A stretch of 64,000 nucleotides of DNA from Aedes albopictus (Eukaryota > Arthropoda > Insecta > Diptera > Culicidae): contig NC_085136.1 of the NCBI RefSeq assembly GCF_035046485.1, forward strand, positions 220,724,853 to 220,788,852. The letters run 5' to 3'. The position numbers and the translations under genes were made by a program. Shown one piece after another: positions 44,601-53,475 of the stretch. How positions within the stretch are numbered: position 1 is the first letter of the stretch; each line of letters begins with the position of its first letter. The notes below the pieces were generated by a model, which saw only the letters and a list, made by a program, of their open reading frames with translations, was not told the origin of the DNA and made no database searches.

Positions 44601-44998
44601 CGGCAACCGCGTGGCAGGACGGTGGCGGACTGAACAAAGCTCCATTCGACGACTCCTGTGCACTTAGGTTCTCCGGTGGTCTCTGGGCACAAGCAGGATG
44701 CAGCTTTTCCTGTGCAATCATGCAGCTGTCGTGACGGTTTGGAGTTTTCCTGGAAGTTGAAAAAAAAATCGTCAGCATCATTTCGCTCAAACCAATGATG
44801 ACATTCAACAAACCTGCACAAACAGAACGCAATGTCCAGACTGAGGTCGTCGTGGATGCCTTTGTAGAAACTTTGCAGCGAGTTCATGCAGGCGTTTCGA
44901 TTGCACCGATGCAGATCACAGTGCATCATGACCGTCTTGAAGGCCGGATAGCACGACGAATCTGACCGGCACGCGTCCATGGCCAGGTGACAAGTACT
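29409..44998 (-). CDS. Gfrl: GDNF receptor alpha-like protein (Gfrl), nine exons
   Basis: A cell-surface receptor of the GDNF-receptor-alpha family. In vertebrates this family binds TGF-beta-like ligands and works with RET; the Drosophila homologue is Gfrl (family knowledge). Exons, in gene order: 44998-44814, 44749-44367, 44309-44167, 44105-43739, 43673-43609, 43540-43312, 43247-43096, 43036-42926, 29663-29409. All introns are GT-AG and every phase joins, giving 629 codons to a TGA. Cys-rich domain 1 is residues 1-82 (STCHLAMDACRSDSSC, FCLC). Domain 2 is 106-189 (PSCHAVAEMC, CACQ, LLWLNPCV). Thr-rich linkers follow (about 207-224 and 340-355). A nine-Cys module is at 382-450, and a conserved-looking tail with an N-I-T glycosylation site is at 517. 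A hydrophobic stretch at 600-616 may be a membrane or lipid-anchor signal. The signal peptide must be upstream; see 56049-56306. The last intron is 13.3 kb of transposons. Confidence 0.85.
30512..30757 (+). repeat. 5' LTR of element A
   Basis: TG...CA ends; contains TATAATA near 30527. Same sequence as 35303-35548. Confidence 0.9.
30759..30776 (+). promoter_or_regulatory. Primer-binding site of element A
   Basis: TGGCGAACCTGCCAGG begins one base after the LTR. TGG is the complement of tRNA 3' CCA. The tRNA species is not identified. Confidence 0.65.
31030..31735 (+). repeat. Hairpin array of element A (~102-bp unit, six units plus remnants)
   Basis: The GGCGCTC core recurs at 31048, 31151, 31252, 31338, about 31440 and 31542, with decayed remnants to 31735. 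Each unit is a row of stem-loops: TTCGGC-TGGTGAT-GCCGAA; GGCGCTC-TGGAA-GAGCGCC; ATTCGAT-TTTGGG-ATCGAAT; GTGGCC-TGGAG-GGCCAC. Between units several changes keep pairing: G-U in GAGTGCC at unit 3, and TTCGATT-TCGG-AATCGAA at unit 4. Others break pairing, mainly in the fourth stem. Frames on both strands stay open across much of the array only because of its composition. Confidence 0.85.
31736..35285 (+). other. Interior of LTR element A, no coding sequence seen
   Basis: 3.5 kb of A/T-rich sequence with short frames only (up to ~112 codons). I see no RT (YxDD), protease (DTG/DSG), integrase (HHCC, DDE) or zinc-knuckle motif on either strand. Confidence 0.65.
35286..35302 (+). promoter_or_regulatory. 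Polypurine tract of element A
   Basis: AGAGAGGAGGAGGAGGA directly abuts the 3' LTR, where second-strand DNA synthesis would start. Confidence 0.8.
35303..35548 (+). repeat. 3' LTR of element A
   Basis: Copy of 30512-30757, followed by the GAATT duplication. Confidence 0.9.
35554..36059. other. No gene seen; 'tgatttgtgttc' repeats
   Basis: Contains 'atcgtgatttgtgttccc'-type repeats near 35660-35810 and a 121-codon frame from 35621 that I do not recognise. Confidence 0.35.
36060..36560 (+). pseudogene. LINE 5' part, start of endonuclease (plus strand)
   Basis: After a GC-rich leader, frames give GTWNCRTLN, then GSTRILAGLLK and FGIVALQELCLTG, with frameshifts. This is the N-terminus of the AP-endonuclease of CR1/RTE-like LINEs (GTWNVRTL...ALQE). 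It stops where the minus-strand piece begins. Confidence 0.6.
36569..37090 (-). pseudogene. LINE ORF2 C-terminal fragment (minus strand)
   Basis: The minus frame reads ISQLRNSLDQ...HLGKLQ and then MSDSNPTKMVLESYPTGTRR, RRGALRARWVDQVEDDLRTL and WRHTAIDRVEKRRLL. This is the typical post-RT tail of the CR1/RTE-like group (GTRRRGxxRxRWxDxVxxDL). The head-to-head arrangement with 36060-36560 means two different insertions or a rearrangement. Confidence 0.8.
37100..38560. other. Non-coding, A/T-rich, no repeat recognised
   Basis: Intronic to Gfrl. Only short frames; no motifs found on either strand. Confidence 0.4.
38605..39450. repeat. Degenerate tandem array centred on AACCGGTT
   Basis: The exact 8-bp palindrome AACCGGTT occurs at 38614, 38693, 38954, 39071, 39200, 39308 and 39438, with a one-base variant at 38856. 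Spacing is mostly 98-130 bp. The surrounding sequence (attttagcggttcaaaa..tgaaccggtt) is weakly repeated, so this is an old satellite whose motif has been kept. Confidence 0.75.
39460..39579. mobile_element. 120-bp near-perfect hairpin
   Basis: Arms of ~57 bp, TTTCTATTGTACTATTCGC... and its complement ending at 39579, around a short loop near 39517-39524 (ccattggtcaaaaggaacca). Probably a small foldback MITE. No clear target duplication. Confidence 0.8.
39840..40800. other. Unassigned GC-richer block
   Basis: Higher GC than its surroundings and long minus-strand frames (95 and 78 codons, frameshifted relative to one another). It may be a decayed retroelement on the minus strand, but I recognise no motif. 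Confidence 0.3.
41200..41730. repeat. 'tttggtcgaa' short-repeat block
   Basis: Many 12-20 bp variants of CGAAAGACATTTGGTCGAA and its complement (gacaaaacgtcgaa), in both orientations (41500-41570 against 41600-41720). Confidence 0.8.
41940..42800. repeat. GGAATTCC-type minisatellite, copy 2
   Basis: Degenerate ~24-bp repeats of 'gaatttctcctgtgatttc' character, interrupted by the MITE at 42321-42535. Same family as 19.48-19.91 kb and 46.9-49.4 kb. Confidence 0.7.
42321..42535. mobile_element. TA-flanked MITE (215 bp)
   Basis: GGGTATCGCGCCACTTGGGC at 42321 and its inverse (GGCGCGATTCCC) ending at 42535, TA on each side (42319-42320, 42536-42537). Arms of about 65 bp continue through 'ttttccactataactcagtc'. 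Confidence 0.9.
42926..43036 (-). CDS. Gfrl: Gfrl exon (37 codons)
   Basis: Acceptor TTTCTTTTGCAG, donor GTAAG, phase 0 at both ends. Reads TSCILTLFNITEENIILSIR, then LPPDSKLSNMELLRLEK. N-I-T is a potential N-glycosylation site. Confidence 0.85.
43096..43247 (-). CDS. Gfrl: Gfrl exon (50 codons)
   Basis: Reads GIFLLLGYSSTDEALLRPHT, then DAVRALQQYVQQHINNEVNG and LHPLR. Flanked by 59-bp and 64-bp introns. Confidence 0.85.
43312..43540 (-). CDS. Gfrl: Gfrl exon, nine-cysteine module
   Basis: Reads LYMLDDAECSELCTCGAGET, SCHALCVPLAPC, RGRCLCYSGRFICMRPPPGE. Nine Cys in about 65 residues. Confidence 0.85.
43609..43673 (-). CDS. Gfrl: Gfrl small exon (65 bp)
   Basis: Reads YCVVQRSQQSDQHIAEGKSR, with acceptor TTCTCCTTAG and donor GTAAGT. 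Its phase agrees on both sides, which is the main support for so short an exon. Confidence 0.75.
43739..44105 (-). CDS. Gfrl: Gfrl exon, acidic and Thr-rich linker
   Basis: Reads YRPKPTVAQPIETNYIETPD through a His/Glu-rich part (HQEEDHEEEDHYRH) to PPTTTTTTTTEPTTTPVPI. Probably a flexible, O-glycosylated stalk. Confidence 0.85.
44167..44309 (-). CDS. Gfrl: Gfrl exon, first Thr-rich linker
   Basis: Reads ESQKDFHLKRLAELGLLTTT, then TPTTTTMRTTRTTQAPTPPP. Follows WLNPCV of domain 2. Confidence 0.85.
44367..44749 (-). CDS. Gfrl: Gfrl exon, second GDNF-receptor domain
   Basis: Reads KTPNRHDSCMIAQEKLHPAC, then PSCHAVAEMCRQEDDC, CAGKTSACRQAMLGILGTPL, NCACQ and DCLGWQRLLWLNPCV. The Cys spacing and the CACQG...C...NPC ending are diagnostic of GFR-alpha domains. 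Confidence 0.9.
44814..44998 (-). CDS. Gfrl: Gfrl exon, first GDNF-receptor domain
   Basis: Reads STCHLAMDACRSDSSCYPAF, KTVMMHCDLHRCNRNACMNS and DLSLDIAFCLC. Acceptor TTATGTTACAG, phase 0. The upstream exon must supply the start codon and signal peptide. Confidence 0.9.
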
Positions 44999-45149
44999 CT
45001 GTAACATAAATGGATAAATGGTTTGGTTAGTTGAATGCATTTTTTTAATCATTTGATTATACACGTATGTAATTATTTCAAGACAAGACATTTACTTAAA
45101 TATGCTCATGAAAATAAGACTTGATCGAAAAATCGTTAAATCTTTAATG

Positions 45150-45868
45150 TCCAAGGAACAAAGATAAGTGACATTCTCCTTGGGTGTCCATCCCCTAGCA
45201 AGCTTCGATGACAGAAAGCATCATGACGAGGTGGGAAATGTGATGATACCTCATTGAGGAGTGAAGTTTTGGCGGAGCAAGTCGCCTGCATCGCGAAGTC
45301 CCGTATCATTCCAAGTGATTCTACTTTAGTTTGCTGAAATGGAAATGGAACGGGTTGTTCTTGTTCCAATCAGTTACACAATCTTCACATCGTTGAACAA
45401 TTACAATCTTATCAGGATGCTGTTATCAATCATTATTATCTGATAAATTATAAGTAGTTTTGCCCTTGTTACTATTATTATTGCGTAACTCACCGGATCA
45501 ATCCGTTTCACGCCATCTTAGCAAACTACAGTGGAATCACTTGGCATGATACGGGACCTCGCGATGCAGGCGACCTAGGATAGGATGTGACAACAGAAAT
45601 TCGCCTGCCTTGTTATTTTTTCGTTCGATTTCGTCGACGATGGAAATCTAGTGCTGCCGTTTTTCTTTATTCTAAATCTTTCAAACGATTGAAATTTTGG
45701 ATTCATATTTTGCACCGTAAATTATTAATTGCACCTGGAATAGCATAACTTGCTTTCAACCAATCGGCGACTAGTCTCCGTTTGACAGCAAAATGGTCTC
45801 AAATCGGCTGACTACGTGACGCATCCTATCCTAGCAGGCGACTTGCTCCGCCAAAGCTCCTCTCCTCA
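45150..45868. repeat. Inverted pair around a MITE
   Basis: 45242-45335 ('ttggcggagcaagtcgcctg', 'tcgcgaagtcccgtatcatt') recurs inverted as 45520-45574 plus 45835-45868, separated by the MITE 45575-45834. 45160-45247 also recurs inverted at 50461-50560, just outside the large inverted repeat. Confidence 0.75.
45575..45834. mobile_element. MITE with 8-bp target duplication (260 bp)
   Basis: CTAGGATAGGATG at 45575 is inverted as CATCCTATCCTAG at 45834. Exact duplication CAGGCGAC (45567-45574, 45835-45842). The surrounding inverted copy confirms the empty site. Confidence 0.9.
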
Positions 45869-48800
45869 ATAGGGCACTGCACGCCGCGGTTGCTAGGGAA
45901 AATTCTTTTAAGTCCTTGACGTTTCGTGGCCTTGTTGTTTACGATTTGGACTTAGAAAACTTTTGCTGGTTTTACTGAGGTGCACCCAGGTGGGCAGGGT
46001 GGCTTTGATTGAAATTATCAACGCGTGGTTCGTGGGTGGCGGAATGCGCGCGTTCGGGCTCCTACTTGCAAGATTATGAAACCTGACTTGACTACAGTTA
46101 TGAAGTTCAGCAATTTGTAAGGCATGATTAGCTGATGTCAGGATGAATCATTGACCACATGGTCATCACTGGCCACTCCGGGAACTTCCGGGATGATCCG
46201 AAACAACCTGGAGAACCGGTGATAGGGGTCAATTACGTTTATTTAGCAAAACATGATGAAAAACACCACGGCTCTTTTTTTTATGATTTTTCGTCAATTC
46301 ACTTGTGACTGCATAGCAATACTGGCCATGGTTCCCATGTGCCACTTCCGAAACTTCCGGGATGCCCTGAAGAACCGACATTAGAGGATAATCATATTCT
46401 AACAGAAAAATGTGTCATGCGACGGATCTTCCTTCATGAATTTTCATAGATATGTTTGAGGTTGTATCGATGCTAGACATGGCCCCCATTATTGGCCACT
46501 TCTGGAACATCCAGGTACCCGACGGAAACGACAACAAAAGCTAATTACGATCATACAACAAAACATGTAATGTGACCATCATGATTTTTAATTCCTATGT
46601 ATGTGGTCGTATCAAAAGTGGCCACACTCTTGGTTGACCATTTCTGAAAATTTCTGGGGCGCCCTGAGGGAACCGATGGCCAGAATCAATTTGGTTCATT
46701 CAGCAACGGTTTCATCATGTTTTTCGAGAATATGCTTGTGGTTACTGCTAAAACTTAGAGAATGCCCTCAAGAGACTGATGGCATATTGAACAAACGCGT
46801 TCATATGACAAAATGTGGTGTGTAACGCATCTTGGCTAGGTCCAGAGAAATATCTGACAGGATAAAATAATGCCTGATGGAACTTCCGAAGGATTCCCTG
46901 GCGTAATTCCTGGAGGAATCCCTTTCAAAATGTTTGAAGGCATCCTCAACGGAATTTCTTGAGAAACGTCCATCTGGGAATTCCTCCGGGTTCTCCTCCT
47001 CCAATTCCTCCAGGAGTTTCTCTAAGAGTTCATCCTAAATTTTTTCCTTAAGTAAGTATGAGAGTTTCTTCCAAAACTTCTCCGGGAATTTCTTCTGTAA
47101 TTCCGCACAAAGTCCTTCCTGGGACTCCTCTGGGAGTTTCTTCTTAAGTTCCTCTGGAATTCCCCCCGGCAGTCCCTTTTAAATTACACCAGGAGTTTCA
47201 CGTAGAATTTCACTGTGAGTTGTCATAATTTCCCTCGAGAGTTTATGCTGAAATTCTTCCACAGGCAGTTTCTCATGAAATTCCTTCGGGAATTTTCCCA
47301 GGAATTCCTACGGAAGATGCTTGTAGAATTTCTTTAGTTCATTCTAGAATATCTCTGGAAGTTCCTTCTGAAATTCCTCCGAGAGTTCATCCTGGAATTC
47401 TTCCGGGAGTTCACTCTGAAGTTCACGCGGAAACTCCAACGGTAGTTCGACCTAGAATTTATCTGTGAGTTCGCCATAGTATTCCTTCAGAGTACCATCC
47501 GGGAGTTTCCTCCTAGAATTCCTCTTGAAATTCCTCATGGAACTTCCTGGATCCCAAAAATGCTTCAGGAGTTTATCACAGAATTGCTCGGATGTTCCTC
47601 TTGAAAAACATCCGGGAGTTCCTTCAGGAAATCTTCCGGAAGTTCCTCTGGAAGTTCGTCCTGCAATTTCTCATAAAGTTGTTTCTGGAATTCCTTCTGG
47701 AATCCTTCTAGGAGTATCTCTGGAGTTAATCTGAGAATTCCTCAAAAATTCCTCCTTTCTTACCGAAATTTCTCTGAAGGGTCACTTTGAAATACCTTCT
47801 GAAATTCCCACAGGAGTTGCTCGTGAAATTTCTCATTAAATTTCACAGGGGACTCTACTCTTATTTCTTAGGGGGGTTTGCCTTAGAATATCTCTAGGAG
47901 TTTCTCCTAAAACTGTGGGACTTCCTGTTGAAATTCCTTCTGGAGTTCCTCCTCCTCTGAGAGTTCACGCTGGAGCCCCTACGAGAGTTCATCCTGAAAT
48001 CCTCCGGGAGTAAGTCATAGTATTACTTCGGATTCTCCACTTGAATACTCTCCACGAGTATCCTCCTGGTACCTCTATGAGAGTTCCTCGAAGATCCTGG
48101 AATTCCTCTATGAGTTCGTTATATTATGTCTTCGGATGTTCCTCTTGAATACCCTCCTGGAATTCCTTCGAGAGTTCCTCATGAAATGTTACCAGGAGTC
48201 CCTTCTGAAATTTCTCTAGGAATTCCTTCTGGCAGATCCTCCTGGAAATCATCAGATAGTTACTCCTAGAATTCCTGCGGAAATCCTTTCGGTAGTTCCT
48301 CCTGAAACTACTTCGTGAGTTCATCCTAGAATTTCACAGGGAGTTTCTCATGATATTCCTGCGAGAGTTTATGCTGGAATTTCTTCGGGAGTTCCTTCTT
48401 GAGTTTCTTAGGTTATCATTTTGAAATCCCTGGTGAAACACTACGCACAATCCTTTACGAAACTCATGGAATGATACATGGTGGAGCTTCTGGAACAATA
48501 ACTGGCACAGCATCTGTCAGAAATCACCAGCGCCACAAATTATTTTTAACGACTTTTGATAGGGATTTCTCCAGGAACAAGACCAGGGAATCTCCCAGAA
48601 GTTCCTTAACTTTGGTGTAGCTAGAGCGGCCACCAGGATCCGTACAATCAGTGGAACATTTGAAGAAATACTCTTACGAACTCTCGAAGGTATTACAGGA
48701 AGGACTACCGAAGGAATTCTAGGAGAAATCGCCATAGGAATTTTGGGAGGAAATCCCAGGGGAACTTCTACGGAAATTCCAGGTCAAACTCCCGTGGGAA

Positions 48801-50460
48801 TTTCAGGAGAAACTTCAGTTGACTTTCTAGGAGAAATTCCACGAGCAGCTCCCGCAGGAATTCCTCGAGGAAATCCTGAAGGAATTTCAAAAAAATAACC
48901 TAAGAAACTCAAGAAGGAACTCCCGAAGAAATTCCAGCATGAACTCTCACAGGAATTTCAGAAGGAACTTCCAGAGATATTCTAGAATGAACTAAAGAAA
49001 TTCTACAAGCATCTTCCGTAGGAATTCCTGGGAAAATTCCCGAAGGAATTTCATGAGAAACTGCCTGTGGAAGAATTTCAGCATAAACTCTCGAGGGAAA
49101 TTATGACAACTCACAGTGAAATTCTACGTGAAACTCCTGGTGTAATTTAAAAGAGACTGCCGGGGGGAATTCCAGAGGAACTTAAGAAGAAACTCCCAGA
49201 GGAGTTCCAGGAAGGACTTTGTGCGGAATTACAGAAGAAATTCCCGGAGAAGTTTTGGAAGAAACTCTCATACTTACTTAAGGAAAAAATTTAGGATGAA
49301 CTCTTAGAGAAACTCCTGGAGGAATTGGAGGAGGAGAACCCGGAGGAATTCCCAGATGGACGTTTCTCAAGAAATTCCGTTGAGGATGCCTTCAAACATT
49401 TTGAAAGGGATTCCTCTAGGAATTACGCCAGGGAATCCTTCGGAAGTTCCATCAGGCATTATTTTATCCTGTCAGATATTTCTCTGGACCTAGCCAAGAT
49501 GCGTTACACACCACATTTTGTCATATGAACGCGTTTGTTCAATATGCCATCAGTCTCTTGAGGGCATTCTCTAAGTTTTAGCAGTAACCACAAGCATATT
49601 CTCGAAAAACATGATGAAACCGTTGCTGAATGAACCAAATTGATTCTGGCCATCGGTTCCCTCAGGGCGCCCCAGAAATTTTCAGAAATGGTCAACCAAG
49701 AGTGTGGCCACTTTTGATACGACCACATACATAGGAATTAAAAATCATGATGGTCACATTACATGTTTTGTTGTATGATCGTAATTAGCTTTTGTTGTCG
49801 TTTCCGTCGGGTACCTGGATGTTCCAGAAGTGGCCAATAATGGGGGCCATGTCTAGCATCGATACAACCTCAAACATATCTATGAAAATTCATGAAGGAA
49901 GATCCGTCGCATGACACATTTTTCTGTTAGAATATGATTATCCTCTAATGTCGGTTCTTCAGGGCATCCCGGAAGTTTCGGAAGTGGCACATGGGAACCA
50001 TGGCCAGTATTGCTATGCAGTCACAAGTGAATTGACGAAAAATCATAAAAAAAAGAGCCGTGGTGTTTTTCATCATGTTTTGCTAAATAAACGTAATTGA
50101 CCCCTATCACCGGTTCTCCAGGTTGTTTCGGATCATCCCGGAAGTTCCCGGAGTGGCCAGTGATGACCATGTGGTCAATGATTCATCCTGACATCAGCTA
50201 ATCATGCCTTACAAATTGCTGAACTTCATAACTGTAGTCAAGTCAGGTTTCATAATCTTGCAAGTAGGAGCCCGAACGCGCGCATTCCGCCACCCACGAA
50301 CCACGCGTTGATAATTTCAATCAAAGCCACCCTGCCCACCTGGGTGCACCTCAGTAAAACCAGCAAAATTTTTCTAAGTCCAAATCGTAAACAACAAGGC
50401 CACGAAACGTCAAGGACTTAAAAGAATTTTCCCTAGCAACCGCGGCGTGCAGTGCCCTAT
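45869..50460. repeat. Large inverted repeat, 1.51-kb arms
   Basis: Left arm 45869-47379 and right arm 48951-50460 are reverse complements that look identical apart from a one-base length difference. The same 74-codon frame occurs at 46601-46825 (+) and 49504-49728 (-), and the same 67-codon frame at 46801-47004 (-) and 49325-49528 (+). The pairing resumes inside (48359-48430 with about 48880-48949), so the left side carries an extra ~980 bp (47380-48358). The outer third is unique-looking; the inner part is GGAATTCC minisatellite. No transposase. The ends are ATAGGGCACTGC. Confidence 0.9.
46890..49400. repeat. GGAATTCC-type minisatellite, copy 3 (core of the inverted repeat)
   Basis: About 100 degenerate ~24-bp units of GGAATTCCTCCGGGAGTT character on the left, switching to the complement on the right at about 48600. 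Confidence 0.85.
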
Positions 50461-50560
50461 GAGGCAGTTTCACACTGACAACGTCGTCATGGTACTGGCT
50501 GTCACTTATGCTTGCTAGGGGATGGATACGCAAGGGGAATAACACTAAACTATATTCACA

Positions 50561-51119
50561 CCCCACAGTTCAAGTTTATCTCGAGATTATGTTAGAGCAT
50601 CAACATGTCAACACCTTAATACGAAAAAAAACAACATTATGCTGAATCTGTCACTCAAGCCAACATCACTTCGCGAAAATCGATGTCGAGCACTAACGGC
50701 CAATTCCAATACTATCAACCATTCTTTTTTCTCACTCATTCTCCTTGATAAACGCAAGAAAGAGCGGAATGGAAGATGGGGCCTGTGCGCCCTCTTTCAC
50801 TCTACTCTGTCATGTTAAGGGAGTGAGTGTGAAAAAAAGATAAGGATAGCTACGCCAATGTCGTCAACATTCTATCCTTTTAGTATGGTCGTGTGACATT
50901 GACCTGAAACTGTCTGTGTCACCTGACGTACCGTGGAACTGTGAGCAGGCCTTAAAGTACGCTCCCGATCTGTATCCGGTCCAGGCAAATAACTGGGTAC
51001 TGGGCTCTGAGATCAGCCCTTATAAGAGGCCGTGCCAATCATCATCGGGTGGCCTCCCTGCTTGACTTTGATAACCACTAGGTTCACTGGCGACTACTGC
51101 ATTAGCAGAGAAGGATAAG
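50561..51119. other. No gene seen
   Basis: Spacer between the inverted repeat and the R1-like LINE. Short frames only. Confidence 0.35.
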
Positions 51120-52030
51120 CAGGTTTAAGGGACACGCAACAGAGGGGTCAGGGTTAGGGTCAGAGAAGAAGAAACCCCCGTAGTGTTTAAGACCGTGGCA
51201 AAGCCGCTGTAATACGCCGAGGTGCTGAGGGCCATGAGAGGGGGAAATTGGATCTCAGCGGAAGTGAAAAGCGAACAGCGCATCAGAACGAGTGGAATGA
51301 TGCTTGTGCTGAAAAGGTAGGCGGCGAAAAAAGGCACCTCCCCCAAGGTACTAGCTCAAGAGGTTCTAGGCTAGAAGCTGCAGGTAAGATCCCTGAGGGA
51401 GGAGTTGACTTCAGTGTTAAAACCTGGACGAGTTGAGATCGCCACGGTTATGCTCCCGTAGGGCAGGTTTTAAGGCGGCTGCAGACGGAAGGTCAGAGTT
51501 ACCTGGTCAGTGTGCCCGGTCAGCATTTATGAGTCGAAGCAGGCATAGCTACACGAAGTGCATTGAGCAAGGCCACAAGCCGTGGACATGCAAAGGCTCC
51601 AACAGGAGTGAATTCTGAGGAAAGTGCGTAATGCCCGAATTCTACGGCGAACGAGAGTCATACTACTGGTGCGCCTGGGCATTTAGGCATACTTGGAGGA
51701 CAAAACAACCGACAATAGCGTAATCAGTTTTTGAGAGAAGTAGAGTTATCGCTCAACTGGCGGACTCATACCGCAACCGCATTCTTTTCGACAACAGGAT
51801 CTAGGTGGCGAATTACCCAAGAAACATAACTAGCTGAATAACAGTTTCTTAAGCTGAAGTTTACTTAAGAGAGGTTTGTTCCACTCTTGTACAACCAAAA
51901 TGTTTGTTGGGTAGGCTTACCTAGCGGTGATCTGTACAGCTGATTAGTTTGTTTCCAGTTCAAAAGTTAATTTCCACGTCGAAGTAGGGCAACATTATAG
52001 TTGCTATGCCTACCACCCAAGCAACACACA
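51120..52030 (+). pseudogene. R1-like LINE, ORF1 (gag-like) remnant
   Basis: Frames give GSRLEAAGKIPEGGVDFSVK, then a zinc-knuckle-like YTKCIEQGHKPWTCKGSNRS, the H and last C spaced as in CCHC knuckles. A further Cys-containing stretch follows after a stop (GKCVMPEFYGE...YWC). This is the expected order for an R1-clade ORF1 upstream of the RT at 53-55 kb. Frameshifts and stops throughout. Confidence 0.6.
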
Positions 52031-52037
52031 TGTTATA

Positions 52038-52991
52038 CAGGGTGTTAGGTTCCTGAGTGCAAACTTTTTAAGAGGTGATAGAGGACCATAAATGGAGAAA
52101 AAAATTGTTCTACGCATATGGTCAAATCTCAACCGTTACGTAGTTATTGAACTTCCCATGTTAATGATTCTTATTGCCTTAACTGGCAATAACTTGAAAA
52201 TGGTCAAACTTATCGAAGTTTTTTTACCCTTATTCGAAAGATTATTGAATTTTCTAACAAATGGCATCTTTGAATCGATTGGTTTAGTTAAATAACTAAG
52301 TTTTTTAAAACAAAATAGCTAAAAATAGTGTATTTTTATTGGGTTTTGTCAATTATCTTTGAAACATGCGTAATAAAATTCTTTCTTTGGCAAAGTTGTG
52401 GCCCCTGTTACACTCTACAATTCGTTCTTTGGCACCAAACTTCTATCTCTTATCGTTTTGTTGCAATTTTGATTTTAACATCGCATTTCAGATCATAAAT
52501 TTGCAACTGTCATGGAAAGCACTTTTTTGCGCATTGTGCCGCACATTTAAATCAAAATTGCAACAAAACGATAACAGCTAGAAGTTTGGTGTCAAAGAAC
52601 GAATTGTAGAGTGTAACAGGGGCCACAACTTTGCCAAAGAAAGAATTTCAATTTATTACGCATGTTTCAAAGATAATTGACAAACCCCAATAAAAATACA
52701 CTATTTTTAGCTATTTTGCTCTAGAAAACTTAGTTATTTAACTAAACCAATCGATTCAAAGATGCCATTTGTTAGAAAATTCAATAATCTTTCGAATAAG
52801 GGTAAAAAAACTTCGATAAGTTTGACCATTTTCAAGTTATTGCCAGTTAAGGCAATAAGAGTCATTAACATGGGAAGTTCAATAACCACGTAACGGTTGA
52901 GATTTGACCATATGCGTAGAACAATTTTTTTCTCCATTTATGGTCCTCTATCACCCTTTAAAAAGTTTGCACTCAGGAACCTAACACCCTG
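52038..52991. mobile_element. TA-flanked palindromic element (954 bp)
   Basis: CAGGGTGTTAGGTTCCTGAG at 52038 is inverted at 52991, with TA outside (52036-52037, 52992-52993). The arms of ~440 bp differ at only a few bases (the same 67-codon frame occurs on both strands, with one visible residue change). The loop is about 70 bp near 52480-52550. A decayed single-arm relative lies at 2940-3115. Confidence 0.9.
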
Positions 52992-53019
52992 TATAAAAGT
53001 TACGACAGTGCAAGTTAGG

Positions 53020-53473
53020 GTTGTATAGAGTTTATTTAAGAGCTGGAAGGGGGATGTATAGAGCTCGCACCGATGAGGGTAGAATGGAACGAAGTGAGGC
53101 CTACAGGGTGGCCTAACTAGCACTGAATAAAGAGATTAGGGCGCGTAAGCGGGCGTGCTTCGAAAATGTCTGCCAGGCAGCCAACACGACCCCCTGGGGA
53201 GATGCCTACAGAGTAGTCATGGCCAAAACGAAGGGCGCGTCAGCACACCCAGAATGTTCTTTCGAGATGCTGCAGAAGATCGTGAAAACGTTGTTCCCGC
53301 GCCACGATACAACACCATGGTCAAAGCGAGGTCTCCCCGGTGATGAACGACGGTGATGAACTTCGCAATAGCGAAGTTGCTTAAGTTGAACAAGGCTCCG
53401 GGTCCACACGGTATCTCGACAGTAACCATCAAGATGACCATCGAAGCTATAGTCCTGACAAGCTCAGAATAGC
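53020..53473 (+). pseudogene. R1-like LINE, ORF2 between endonuclease and RT
   Basis: Reads LNKEIRARKRACFENVCQAA, then NTTPWGDAYRVVMAK and KLLKLNKAPGPHGISTVTIK, the start of RT in R1-clade elements (LKxxKAPGPDGIPN). It stops at a palindromic insertion and resumes at 54427. Confidence 0.8.
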
Positions 53474-53475
53474 TA

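Noticed and set aside
44219..44734. 171-codon plus-strand ORF
   Set aside because: A shadow of Gfrl exons on the other strand, where splice sites and Cys motifs fit.
46601..49728. Identical 74- and 67-codon ORFs as a gene pair
   Set aside because: They are the two arms of the inverted repeat, without motifs or splice signals.
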